A stretch of DNA of 64,000 bases from Actinomycetota bacterium (GTDB lineage Bacteria; Actinomycetota; Acidimicrobiia; Acidimicrobiales; RAAP-2), in the NCBI GenBank assembly GCA_021324045.1, contig JAJPJV010000026.1, positions 1 to 64,000 on the forward strand. The letters run 5' to 3'. The translations under genes and the position numbers were made by a program. Below the pieces are notes generated by a model. It made no database searches. It was not told the origin of the DNA and saw nothing but the letters and a program-made list of their open reading frames with translations. Below are positions 50,443 to 58,594 of this stretch, piece after piece. Position 1 is the stretch's first letter; every line of letters begins with the position of its first letter.

Positions 50443-51492
50443 ATGAGACTTGGTCTGTTGACAGGCGGTGGTGACTGCCCCGGCCTCAATGCAGTCATTC
50501 GTGCCGTTGTGATTGCCGGTCATGTCGTCCACAGGGACGACGCCGTCGGCTTCCTCGACGGCTGGCGGGGAGTGCTCGAGGACCGCTGCACAACCTTGGA
50601 CCCGGATCGGTGCGCAGACCTCTTGCCCGTCGGAGGCACGGTGCTCGGGACCTCTCGCACCAATCCCTTCGCCGAGCCCGAAGGTCCGGAGCGGCTGATG
50701 GCGACCGTCGAACGGCGCAAGGTCGAAGCAATGATCGTGATCGGCGGCGAAGACACCCTCGGCGTCGCGCACCGAATGCACTCGATGGGACTGCCCGTCG
50801 TCGGCGTGCCGAAGACGATCGACAACGACCTCTCGGCCACAGAGGTGACTTTCGGCTTCGATACCGCGGTGCAGACCGCCACCGACGCCATCGATCGTCT
50901 CCGCACGACGGCTGAGTCCCATCACCGGGTCATCGTGTGCGAGGTCATGGGGCGCCACGCAGGATGGATCGCCACCCAAGCCGGCATTGCCGGGGGAGCG
51001 GCGGAGATCTTGGTCCCAGAGGTCCCCTTCGACATGGATCAGGTCTGTGAGCGTTTGGTGCGCCGGCACGAGCGCGGCCGGTTTTTCTCTGTGGTCGTGA
51101 TCTCCGAGGGTGCGTTCCCGCTGAGCGGCCCTGATGCCGAGTCAGCGCGACGGGCGACGGCAACCGACAGCACTGACCAGTTCGGTCACGTCCGGCTGGG
51201 AGGGATAGGCGCCTGGTTGGCGAGCGAGATCGAACGGCGAACCGGGTACGAGTCCCGGGTCACGACGCTCGGCCACGTCCAACGTGGCGGGACCCCGACT
51301 GCCTTCGACCGTGTGCTCGCAACTCGCTTCGGCGTCGCCGCGGTGGCCGCTGCGCACGACGGGGCGTTCGGCACGATGGTTGCCCTCCAGGCCGGAGCCA
51401 TCGTCCGCGTCCCCCTCGAGTCAGCCATCACCGCCCCCAAGACGCTGGATCTGAGCCTCCTCGAGGACGTCGCCGCACCGTTCCTCGGGTAG
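50443..51492 (+). CDS. pfp: 6-phosphofructokinase, probably pyrophosphate-dependent
   Basis: A 349-aa PFK: LTGGGDCPGLNAVIR (7-20), GVPKTIDNDL (121-130), EVMGRHAGWIA. The donor loop is GGEDT (101-105). ATP-dependent enzymes have Gly at position 104 (GGDGS); Asp104 here is the mark of pyrophosphate use, as in the Amycolatopsis methanolica PPi-PFK. A PPi enzyme would be reversible and could serve glycolysis and gluconeogenesis. 16 bases after the maltokinase gene. Confidence 0.88.
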   Translation: MRLGLLTGGGDCPGLNAVIRAVVIAGHVVHRDDAVGFLDGWRGVLEDRCTTLDPDRCADLLPVGGTVLGTSRTNPFAEPEGPERLMATVERRKVEAMIVIGGEDTLGVAHRMHSMGLPVVGVPKTIDNDLSATEVTFGFDTAVQTATDAIDRLRTTAESHHRVIVCEVMGRHAGWIATQAGIAGGAAEILVPEVPFDMDQVCERLVRRHERGRFFSVVVISEGAFPLSGPDAESARRATATDSTDQFGHVRLGGIGAWLASEIERRTGYESRVTTLGHVQRGGTPTAFDRVLATRFGVAAVAAAHDGAFGTMVALQAGAIVRVPLESAITAPKTLDLSLLEDVAAPFLG

Positions 51493-51521
51493 TGCTCGCG
51501 CCTCTCGCGCAGTGGCACCGC

Positions 51522-52505
51522 TCAGGCGGCGGAGACCTTCAGGCGGAGGTCCTCGGCGGCCATCTCGGGTGCCACGATGTTGATCGCGACGCCGGTTCCC
51601 ATCTCGAACCCGGCGATCGTCGTGACCTTGGGCCAGACGTGAGTGTGCCAGTGGTACGGCTCGTTCCCGCGGTAGGGAGCTGAGTGGAACACGATGTTGT
51701 AGGCGACGTCTCCCAGTCGGTCGCGGAGGGTTCTCAGGCTGTGCTTGAGGGCCCTTCCCACCGAGACCAGGTCCTCGGTCGGGCTGCGGTAGAGGTGTGC
51801 ACTGTGCCCTCGGGGGATGACCAGCATCTCGTAGGGAACGGCGCTCCAGAACGGGCAGATCACGACCGTGCGATCGTCAGCGAAGATCACCCGGTGTCCG
51901 GCCGCTTCCTCAGCCTCTACCGTCGTGCACAACAGGCATCCGCCGCCGAAGCGGGCGAAGCGCGCCTGTTCTTCCGCGAGCTCGCGCGGGACGAAGGAAA
52001 GGCCGAGCAGCTGTCCGTGAGGATGTTCCAGGGATGCGCCAGCCTCCCTGCCGAAGTTCACGATGGCTTGGCTGTAACGGAGGTTCGGATGCTGGGAGTG
52101 CTCCTCGATCCGGTCCCTCAGTGCTGCCATCACCAGGCCGGCCTGTTCGTCCCCGATCATCGCCCAGGAGGCATCGTGATCCGGCGAGAGCACGAGCACC
52201 TCGTGGATCCCGCCGGCTGTTGCCTGTGTGAAGACTGGCCCACGGTTGACGACAACGAACGGATCGTCGCCCTCGAACGCAGGGTAGAGGTTCGGGACGA
52301 CCCTGACGAGCCAGTTCCCCGATGGTCCGTAGGTCTCGAGCGCCGGAGGCGTCGCTTCCTCGTGGCCCGGGCAGAAAGGGCAGGGACGGCTCGTGTCGTG
52401 TTGGACGGGAGCGCTCCTGCTGAGGAAGGCATACGGCCGGGTGGCCCGCGCGGAGGTCACGACGACCCAACGTCCGCTGAGGGGGTCGAGCCGCAGCTCA
52501 CTCAT
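51522..52505 (-). CDS. galT: Galactose-1-phosphate uridylyltransferase
   Basis: A 327-aa HIT-superfamily enzyme of the Leloir pathway. The uridylylated histidine lies in the HPHGQ motif (His161, His163). Zinc-site cysteines are in CPFCPGHE (Cys42, Cys45). The ATG at 52505 gives the usual start MSELRLDPLSGRWVVV. galK and galE are not adjacent; related enzymes can use other sugar phosphates. Convergent with the PFK gene. Confidence 0.92.
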   Translation of the reverse strand: MSELRLDPLSGRWVVVTSARATRPYAFLSRSAPVQHDTSRPCPFCPGHEEATPPALETYGPSGNWLVRVVPNLYPAFEGDDPFVVVNRGPVFTQATAGGIHEVLVLSPDHDASWAMIGDEQAGLVMAALRDRIEEHSQHPNLRYSQAIVNFGREAGASLEHPHGQLLGLSFVPRELAEEQARFARFGGGCLLCTTVEAEEAAGHRVIFADDRTVVICPFWSAVPYEMLVIPRGHSAHLYRSPTEDLVSVGRALKHSLRTLRDRLGDVAYNIVFHSAPYRGNEPYHWHTHVWPKVTTIAGFEMGTGVAINIVAPEMAAEDLRLKVSAA

Positions 52506-52597
52506 TGCTGGACCTGAGATGTTGTGAACGTGGCCATTTGTGTCCAACCGTATCGCCCTGCCGGGCATGTTCGGTAGACGGTGGGCACAATTCTGCG

Positions 52598-53092
52598 GTG
52601 CTCGTCGCAGCCGATCGCCCGACCGGAGCAGGCTTCGATGTCCTCCTCATCGCTCACGTGGCGTCGGTCATGGTCGGGTTCGGGGCGATCCTCGCCAGCG
52701 GCGTGCAGGCGGGGCGCGGGCTTCGAGTCAAAGACGGCGTGCCAGTGCCGGTCGCGCTCGTGCGTTATTACCGCCCCGGACCCGCTTTGGCCGGTCGAGT
52801 GGTCTACCTGGTGCCCCTGTTGGGGGTGGGATTGCTCGCGGATTCCCGGGGCGTATTCGGCGTCGAGGATCTCTGGGTCGTTCTCGGCATCATGTGCTGG
52901 GTGGTCGCGGTCGGAGTGGCAGAGGGCGTGCTGTGGCCCGCCGAGCGCCAGATCAAGCGCCGTTTCCTGGCCAGGGCGGAGTTGGTCATGACGCCGGCCT
53001 TGCGCCGGCAGTGCCGGTCCGTTTGCCTCTCCTCAGGGCTGGTGGTTGCGATCGCGCTCGTTGCCATCGTCATGATGGTCTGGCAGCCCTGA
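52598..53092 (+). CDS. DUF2269-like integral membrane protein
   Basis: A 164-aa protein with about four membrane helices (about 12-36, 66-83, 91-114 and 143-163). The start VLLIAHVASVMVGFGAILAS resembles DUF2269 proteins of unknown function. The GTG at 52598 is used; the frame is open to 52505, but that part overlaps galT's promoter region. Its last 60 bases overlap the opposite-strand siroheme gene. Confidence 0.65.
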   Translation: MLVAADRPTGAGFDVLLIAHVASVMVGFGAILASGVQAGRGLRVKDGVPVPVALVRYYRPGPALAGRVVYLVPLLGVGLLADSRGVFGVEDLWVVLGIMCWVVAVGVAEGVLWPAERQIKRRFLARAELVMTPALRRQCRSVCLSSGLVVAIALVAIVMMVWQP

Positions 53093-53737
53093 GTCCAGTG
53101 CGCTTGCCAGGAGCGCCCGAGCCTCGACGATCTGTCCCGCACAGACGAGGTCTCGAAGCGGACCGTCCAAGATGGCTTCCCAGTCCAGGGCATCGGTCGG
53201 CTGACCACGGTGGCGGAGCTCGCTCCGGGCTTCCTCGAGCAGGGCGGTCAGCGTGACTGCCTCGGGGCCGACTGCTGCCGCGAGGTGCCGGCGTAGCCAC
53301 CGCGCCAAGGCGGGGCTCCGACCGCTCGTGGAGACGGCAAGGACGATGGGTCCCTGGCGGTGCACTGAGGGGAGCAAGAAGCTGCAGTGTTCGAAGTCGT
53401 CGGCGCTGTTGACCCACACCCCGGCCGAGCCAGCATCTTCTGCCACCGCGGCGTCGACAGCAGGGTCCCCGGTCGCAGCGAAGGCGAGCCAGTAGTTCGC
53501 CGCTTCGGGCGGGCGATACGGGCGTCGATGGATGGTGAGGCTCCCGGGGCCGGCCGTCGAAGGGTTGGCCGCAAGCTCATCGATGGCACCGCTGACGTCG
53601 GGCGCCACCACCGTCACCATGGCGCCGCAGTGCAACAGGCCAACTACCTTGCGCGTGGCGACCCGCCCTCCACCCACCACGAGGCACGCTCGACCTTCGA
53701 CGCGCAGAGAAACCGGATACAACGGGGCGGCCGTCAT
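53033..53737 (-). CDS. Precorrin-2 dehydrogenase / sirohydrochlorin ferrochelatase (CysG N-terminal type)
   Basis: A 234-aa enzyme for the last two steps of siroheme synthesis: NAD-dependent oxidation of precorrin-2 and iron insertion. The NAD site is CLVVGGGRVATRKVVGLL, then AFAATGDPAVDAAV, WVNSADDFEHCSFLLPS, and TSGRSPALARWLRRHL. The methyltransferase half of CysG is absent and must be encoded elsewhere. It is divergent from the siroheme reductase operon, 95 bases from its small leading ORF, so it probably supplies that enzyme's cofactor. It overlaps the DUF2269-like gene tail to tail by 60 bases. Confidence 0.92.
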   Translation of the reverse strand: MTAAPLYPVSLRVEGRACLVVGGGRVATRKVVGLLHCGAMVTVVAPDVSGAIDELAANPSTAGPGSLTIHRRPYRPPEAANYWLAFAATGDPAVDAAVAEDAGSAGVWVNSADDFEHCSFLLPSVHRQGPIVLAVSTSGRSPALARWLRRHLAAAVGPEAVTLTALLEEARSELRHRGQPTDALDWEAILDGPLRDLVCAGQIVEARALLASALDSGLPDHHDDGNERDRNHQP

Positions 53738-53831
53738 GAGCTCGGCTCCCCCATGGAAGCGGTCGGGACGGCGGTGCTGCGCGGGTCAAAAACATGACTA
53801 GTTTAGTGAAGTACTCGGGAATTTCCGATCG

Positions 53832-54029
53832 ATGAGTGGTGGAGGTGTGGTCGGGTTGGTCCCAGATGCCCGCAAAGGACCTCCTGGCGAGTTGGCGATG
53901 GAAAACCAGGCATTCGAGAGCCGCGTGCTCGCAGTCGCCGCGCTCGCGCACGGGCGCCCGGGTTCGGCGGGTTCCCTGCGACGAGGAGCCGCCCTAGCGG
54001 CGCCGATGACGTGGGAGGACGCTGGGTGA
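53832..54029 (+). CDS. Small ORF coupled to the siroheme reductase gene
   Basis: A 65-aa frame (or 43 aa from an internal ATG at 53898). Its stop shares a base with the reductase start (TGATG), so ribosomes could pass on directly. It has no cysteine run, unlike the Cys-sensing leader ORFs known upstream of actinobacterial sulfur genes, and no recognised domain. Third-position GC is high after residue 23. An AT-rich patch (53785-53830), unusual here, lies before it and is the likely promoter region. It may be a real small protein, or only a leader. Confidence 0.4.
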   Translation: MSGGGVVGLVPDARKGPPGELAMENQAFESRVLAVAALAHGRPGSAGSLRRGAALAAPMTWEDAG

Positions 54030-55837
54030 TGCCGCGAGATCCCGCCAACCGCTACGGCATCCGTTTGCACGGGGAACGGAGCGCATTCGGTTTCCTTCGT
54101 CCTTATCGGCATGTCGGCAAGCTCAACGACGTCGAGAAGTGGAAACTGGACCGCCATCCGCTCGATGTCGCCCAGGCCGTCATCGAGCGCTACTCGGTCG
54201 AAGGTCCGAGCGCGATCGCCTCGATCCCCGGGGAGCAAGAGCGCCTGAAATGGGTTGGGCTGTACCCGCAACGCCAGGGTGGCGATGCCTTCATGATGCG
54301 GATCAAGGTGCCCGGAGGTCGACTGACCGCAGCGCAGGTGCGCGAGATCGGCGTGATCGCCGATGCGTTCGCCGAAGGGCCGCAGGACAGCCCAGTCTTC
54401 GGGAACCGCTTCGCCGATCTCACGACTCGCCAGGACATCCAGCTGCACTGGGTGCGAATCGAAGACGTTCCGAGGATCTGGCGACGCCTCTCAGACGTCG
54501 GCATCACGACGTTGCAGGCCTGCGGGGACTCGGCCCGCAACGTGACCTCGTGCCCCGTCGCCGGCATCGATGCCAACGAGGCCCTCGACGCCTATCCGAT
54601 CGCGGCACAGATCTCCGAGTACTTCACGGGGCATCGTGGGTACGCGAACCTTCCGAGGAAATTCAAGATCGCCGTGACCGGTTGCCTCGAGGACTGCGCG
54701 CGGGTCGAGATCAACGACATCGGGTTGTGGCCAGCACGGGCCGACGACGGGTCGATCGGCTTCAACGTCCTGGTGGGGGGCGGGCTCTCCGATGGGGAGC
54801 GAATGGCGTCCGACATCGACGTCTTCGTGCACCCAGACCAGGCAGTGGAGCTGACCCGCGCAATTGCGCAACTCTACGGGGAGCTCGGGAACCGAGAGAA
54901 CCGAGGACAGGCACGAATGCGCTACCTCGTCCAGGAGCTCGGTCCTGAGGGCTTCCGATCTGCGTTGGCCGAGCGAGTTCGCTTCCCCCTCCGCATCGCT
55001 GGAGCCGAGCTGACGCGCCGTTTCCGCGGCGATCACATCGGTATCCATCGTCAGCGCGAAGAGGGTCTCTACTACGTCGGGTGCGCCGTTCCGGTCGGGC
55101 GGATCAAGGGGATGGAGCTTGTCGAGCTTGCGAGACTGGCTACCACCTATGGCAACGGCGAGATCCGATTGGGGACCGACCAGAACTTCGTGATCTGCGG
55201 TGTGCCCGAGAGCAAGGTCGACCAGCTCCTGAACGAGCCACTGCTCTCCACCTACAGCCCGTTTCCAGGTCCGTTCGTACGCGGCGTCGTCGCCTGTACG
55301 GGTTCTGAGTTCTGCCGGTTTGCCATCATCGAGACGAAGGAACGTGCCGTAAGGTGGGCTCGTTGGCTCGACGAACGGCTGCAGGGAACCGCGGCTCCAA
55401 GGCCTGAGGCTTCCTGGCGTGACGATGCTCGGGACGATCACTCGGACAACCGAGGCGGGCGCGGGGTCATCCGTCTGCACCTCTCGGGATGCTCAGCCTC
55501 GTGCGCCCAACCCCAGATCGCCGACGTCGGACTCCGCGGAGATCTCGCCCACGTCGATGAGCGCATCACCGAAGCCGTGGACGTCGGCTTCGGTGGTTCG
55601 CTCGGCCCGGATGCAGCGTTCATCGACTGGGTGATCGGCGCACTCCCGGTCGAGCGCGTGCCCGAAGCAGTGGAGCGCGTCCTGCTTCGATTCGCTGCCG
55701 AACGCCGGACGGACGAGCCTTTTCACGCATGGGCGCGCAGGACTCCGAACGAAGAGCTCCGACGCACAATGAGCGGGAACGAGCCAACCAGCATCGGCAA
55801 CGCCCCCGAGACCTCAATCAAAAGGGAGGCACCGTGA
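54029..55837 (+). CDS. Siroheme [4Fe-4S] nitrite/sulfite reductase
   Basis: A 602-aa assimilatory-type reductase moving six electrons to nitrite or sulfite. Two ferredoxin-like half-domains and two siroheme-binding halves are present. The cluster cysteines are Cys423 and Cys429 (ACTGSEFCRFA) and Cys488 and Cys492 (SGCSASCAQP); the latter also bridges siroheme iron. The substrate cannot be told from sequence. Bacterial relatives take electrons from ferredoxin, but here the next gene, overlapping by GTGA, is an F420-type flavoprotein, which suggests a different donor. The siroheme gene is divergent nearby. ATG at 54029 shares a base with the preceding small ORF stop. Confidence 0.93.
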   Translation: MPRDPANRYGIRLHGERSAFGFLRPYRHVGKLNDVEKWKLDRHPLDVAQAVIERYSVEGPSAIASIPGEQERLKWVGLYPQRQGGDAFMMRIKVPGGRLTAAQVREIGVIADAFAEGPQDSPVFGNRFADLTTRQDIQLHWVRIEDVPRIWRRLSDVGITTLQACGDSARNVTSCPVAGIDANEALDAYPIAAQISEYFTGHRGYANLPRKFKIAVTGCLEDCARVEINDIGLWPARADDGSIGFNVLVGGGLSDGERMASDIDVFVHPDQAVELTRAIAQLYGELGNRENRGQARMRYLVQELGPEGFRSALAERVRFPLRIAGAELTRRFRGDHIGIHRQREEGLYYVGCAVPVGRIKGMELVELARLATTYGNGEIRLGTDQNFVICGVPESKVDQLLNEPLLSTYSPFPGPFVRGVVACTGSEFCRFAIIETKERAVRWARWLDERLQGTAAPRPEASWRDDARDDHSDNRGGRGVIRLHLSGCSASCAQPQIADVGLRGDLAHVDERITEAVDVGFGGSLGPDAAFIDWVIGALPVERVPEAVERVLLRFAAERRTDEPFHAWARRTPNEELRRTMSGNEPTSIGNAPETSIKREAP

Positions 55838-57222
55838 GCAGATCGTTGCTGCGGGAGCAAATGAACGGCATCGAAGCGCCGCCAGGCAAGGTTTGGTTCT
55901 GGGAGCTCGAGGCAGGCGTCATCGATGCCGAGCGCTGCATCCAATGTGGTACCTGTGTCGCCGTCTGCCCCTCGAATTCGATCGGTGTCTCAGAGCAGAC
56001 CGGCCTTCCCGAATTGGTGAAGATGTGCACGGGTTGCTCGTTGTGCTGGGACTTCTGTCCCCGTGGTGGTCTCCGCTACGAGGCGCTCTGGCCGCCGTCC
56101 ACGTCGGCGAAGGCGCCCAGTGCCGCGAACGGGCATGCAGCGGAAGCTGGGGGAGCAATGGCAAGCGTCCCCTCGGAGGAGCGCGCCGGTGTGTGCAGAG
56201 GGCTGGACCCTTGGCCACCGGGAAGCACCGACGCCGCCGGTTCGCTTCCCAGGCCTGCGGTGCGGACGGATGCCTCCGACCCATATTGGAAGATCAGCGG
56301 CGGACCCCCCGCCGACGGCCTCGGAGCGGTGATCGAGCAGTATGCAGTTCGGGCGGCCAAGCGCTCCGATGACGTGCAAGACGGTGGAGCGGTGACGGCG
56401 ATCCTGGGGGCATTGCTTGAGACCGGCGAGATCGATGGCGCCCTCGTGTCCAAGCCGAGCACGGATCCCCGCGAGCCGTGGAAGGGAGTGGCGACCATCG
56501 CGACGACGGTCGAGGAGGTTGCGGCATGCTCGGGAAGTTTCTACAACCAGACGATGGCCCTGGCCGAGCTTGATCTGAGCCGCTACGCGCTCAGGGAGGA
56601 CGCGCGGATCGCGCTGGTCGGAACGCCGTGCGAGATCCAGGGCTTGCGCGCGATGCAGGCACGGCGCTGGTCAACCGGTGCCCACCGAGTCGATGCCGTG
56701 GTGCTCACGATCGCGCTCATGTGTACGAAGAGCTTCGATTACGAGGGATTGATCTTGCGTGAGTTGCGCGACCGCAGAGGTGTCGACCTCGAGCGGGTCA
56801 GGAAGATCGACGTGATCAGAGGGAAGATGATCGTGGAGTATCGAGACGGCCATCGTGCCGTCGACGAGCCGATCAAGGCGTTCCACGGCGCTGCGCTGAA
56901 GGGCTGCGACGAGTGTGCCGATTTTCTCGGGCGCAGCGCAGACCTGTCAGTCGGAAGCGTCGGCTCCATTGACGGCTGGACCAGCGTCCTCGTGCGCAGC
57001 GAGCGTGGGCACCTGGCGTTGCAGCGGGCGAGGACGAGGCTGGACATCCGAGAGCTTGATGACCCTGATGCCCTGTTGCGCTTGGATCGAATCGACAAGC
57101 GAATTGCCCTGCAGACGTTGCGCCGCGACTTCGATCCCGACGCCCCGCTGTTCATCGACTTCATCGACCACGTCCGCAACTACGAGGGCACCGACCGCCG
57201 GCCGGTCGTTGTCACACGGTGA
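55834..57222 (+). CDS. F420-dependent (FrhB/FpoF-like) oxidoreductase subunit, probable electron donor to the siroheme reductase
   Basis: A 462-aa iron-sulfur flavoprotein. The N-terminal ferredoxin part has Cys35, 38, 41, 45 and Cys65, 68, 71, 75, two complete [4Fe-4S] sites. A low-complexity linker (about 85-150) follows. The FrhB domain has QDGGAVTAIL (182-191), GTPCEIQGL (Cys266), MCTKSF (Cys297) and GCDECADF (Cys358, 361). The GTG start overlaps the reductase stop, and AAAAGGGAGG is just before it. In methanogens, Fsr fuses this kind of domain to a sulfite reductase. Role as F420H2 dehydrogenase of this operon is inferred. Confidence 0.85.
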   Translation: MSRSLLREQMNGIEAPPGKVWFWELEAGVIDAERCIQCGTCVAVCPSNSIGVSEQTGLPELVKMCTGCSLCWDFCPRGGLRYEALWPPSTSAKAPSAANGHAAEAGGAMASVPSEERAGVCRGLDPWPPGSTDAAGSLPRPAVRTDASDPYWKISGGPPADGLGAVIEQYAVRAAKRSDDVQDGGAVTAILGALLETGEIDGALVSKPSTDPREPWKGVATIATTVEEVAACSGSFYNQTMALAELDLSRYALREDARIALVGTPCEIQGLRAMQARRWSTGAHRVDAVVLTIALMCTKSFDYEGLILRELRDRRGVDLERVRKIDVIRGKMIVEYRDGHRAVDEPIKAFHGAALKGCDECADFLGRSADLSVGSVGSIDGWTSVLVRSERGHLALQRARTRLDIRELDDPDALLRLDRIDKRIALQTLRRDFDPDAPLFIDFIDHVRNYEGTDRRPVVVTR

Positions 57223-57536
57223 GCAACCAGCGCGCGTTGCCGCTCCATGTGCCCGACGAGCCCGTCAGGCTCAAGGCCGCCTGGCTCGCTGGAGCCCGAG
57301 CGGGAGACGGAGGGGCAAATGTGGGGAAGATCATCGATGGAGAGGACGGCATCGCTGCCTGGCTCTGGCAGCGATGGCGGGTGCTTTCGCTCATGGGAGT
57401 GACCCCCAAGGAGTTCACCGAGATGGTGATTGGTTATCGGCGTGAGCTGTGGCTGTGGCTTGCCGGTGAGCGCACTTGGAACCAGGCCATCTCGGGTCTG
57501 CTCGGAAGAGTCGAGCGTCGCTGCCCGATACCCTGA
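57219..57536 (+). CDS. Uncharacterised 105-aa protein, third gene of the siroheme/F420 operon
   Basis: A soluble 105-aa protein that overlaps the F420 gene by 4 bases (GTGA), so it is made with it. I recognise no family. It is tryptophan-rich (8 Trp), with helices likely at AAWLWQRWRVLSLMGVT and KEFTEMVIGYRRELWLWLA, and one cysteine near the end. Tight coupling suggests an assembly or subunit role in the reductase complex. It could also be unrelated to it. Confidence 0.6.
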   Translation: MSNQRALPLHVPDEPVRLKAAWLAGARAGDGGANVGKIIDGEDGIAAWLWQRWRVLSLMGVTPKEFTEMVIGYRRELWLWLAGERTWNQAISGLLGRVERRCPIP

Positions 57537-57649
57537 GCTCGCGCTCCTGAGGTTGCCCTGGGGCTGCTGGCAGTCCTGACCTCACGCCCGGCAAACTGTC
57601 TCTGGAGCAGGTCCCGACCGGACCTCCGACCCTGCCGCAACCGACCTGG

Positions 57650-58510
57650 ATGACCCCGACCCTCCGACCCCCAGAGCACATCGGCTTACCGATAAAGGAG
57701 AGCACAGGACGTGCGGAACGGACACCCGCCTTCCGGCTCGAGGAGGTCTGTGTACGGCGCCAGGGCCGCTTCCTCCTCGACGGAGTCAACTGGCGAGTCG
57801 AGGCGGACCAGCGGTGGGTACTTCTCGGACCGAATGGCTCTGGCAAGACGACGCTGTTGCGCGTCGCAGGCGCGCAACTGTGGCCAACGAGTGGAACCGT
57901 CGAGGTGCTGGGCTGCCAGCTCGGGCGAGTAGACGTGCGTTCGCTCCGCCGCCGCGTGGCGCTCGTCAGCGGCGCAGTGATCCGGCAGCTGCGCCCAGCC
58001 TTGACCGCGAGGGAGGTCGTCGTCAGTGCGAAGTACGGAGCGTTGGAGGCGTGGTGGAATCGTTTCTCGCCGAGCGATTGGGAAGCTGCTGACCGGCTGC
58101 TCGAGGCTGCCGGCGTCGGCGGTCCTGGTGGCGTGGGCGAGCGAGCCTTCGGAGTGATCTCTGAGGGTGAGCGTCAGCAGGTGCTCCTTGCCCGTGCACT
58201 CATGAGCCGGCCCGACCTCCTCCTCCTCGACGAACCAGCTGCGGGGCTCGATCTGGGTGCTCGAGAGCGACTGCTCGAACGGATTTCGGCACTGACGACC
58301 GACGCTCAATCACCACCGCTGGTCATGGTGACCCATCACGTCGAGGAGGTCCCGAAGGGGATCACCCACGCAGGGCTGATCCGAGACGGTCGATTGATCG
58401 CTGCCGGTCCGATCGAGGAAACCCTGACCTCAGGAATTGTCTCGGAATGCTTCGGGGTCTCGGTCACCATCGGATATGAAGACGGTCGATGGTGGAGCCG
58501 CGCGCGCTGA
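57650..58510 (+). CDS. Orphan ABC transporter ATP-binding protein
   Basis: A 286-aa single ATPase domain. Walker A is GPNGSGKTT (about 59-67), the signature is ISEGERQQ rather than LSGGQ, Walker B is LLLLDEPAAGLD, and the switch is VTHHVEEVP. The pattern recalls YlmA/ModF-type ATPases of metal uptake. No permease or binding protein lies beside it, so its partner is unknown. The first 28 residues precede the fold. 113 bases after the 105-aa gene. Confidence 0.85.
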   Translation: MTPTLRPPEHIGLPIKESTGRAERTPAFRLEEVCVRRQGRFLLDGVNWRVEADQRWVLLGPNGSGKTTLLRVAGAQLWPTSGTVEVLGCQLGRVDVRSLRRRVALVSGAVIRQLRPALTAREVVVSAKYGALEAWWNRFSPSDWEAADRLLEAAGVGGPGGVGERAFGVISEGERQQVLLARALMSRPDLLLLDEPAAGLDLGARERLLERISALTTDAQSPPLVMVTHHVEEVPKGITHAGLIRDGRLIAAGPIEETLTSGIVSECFGVSVTIGYEDGRWWSRAR

Positions 58511-58594
58511 CGCTCAAGGCATCCACCAGTTGGCTGGATGGTCTCGTTAGCCTCTTCCTAGCGGATCGTCGTACATGGAGGGAGCGACACGGGA

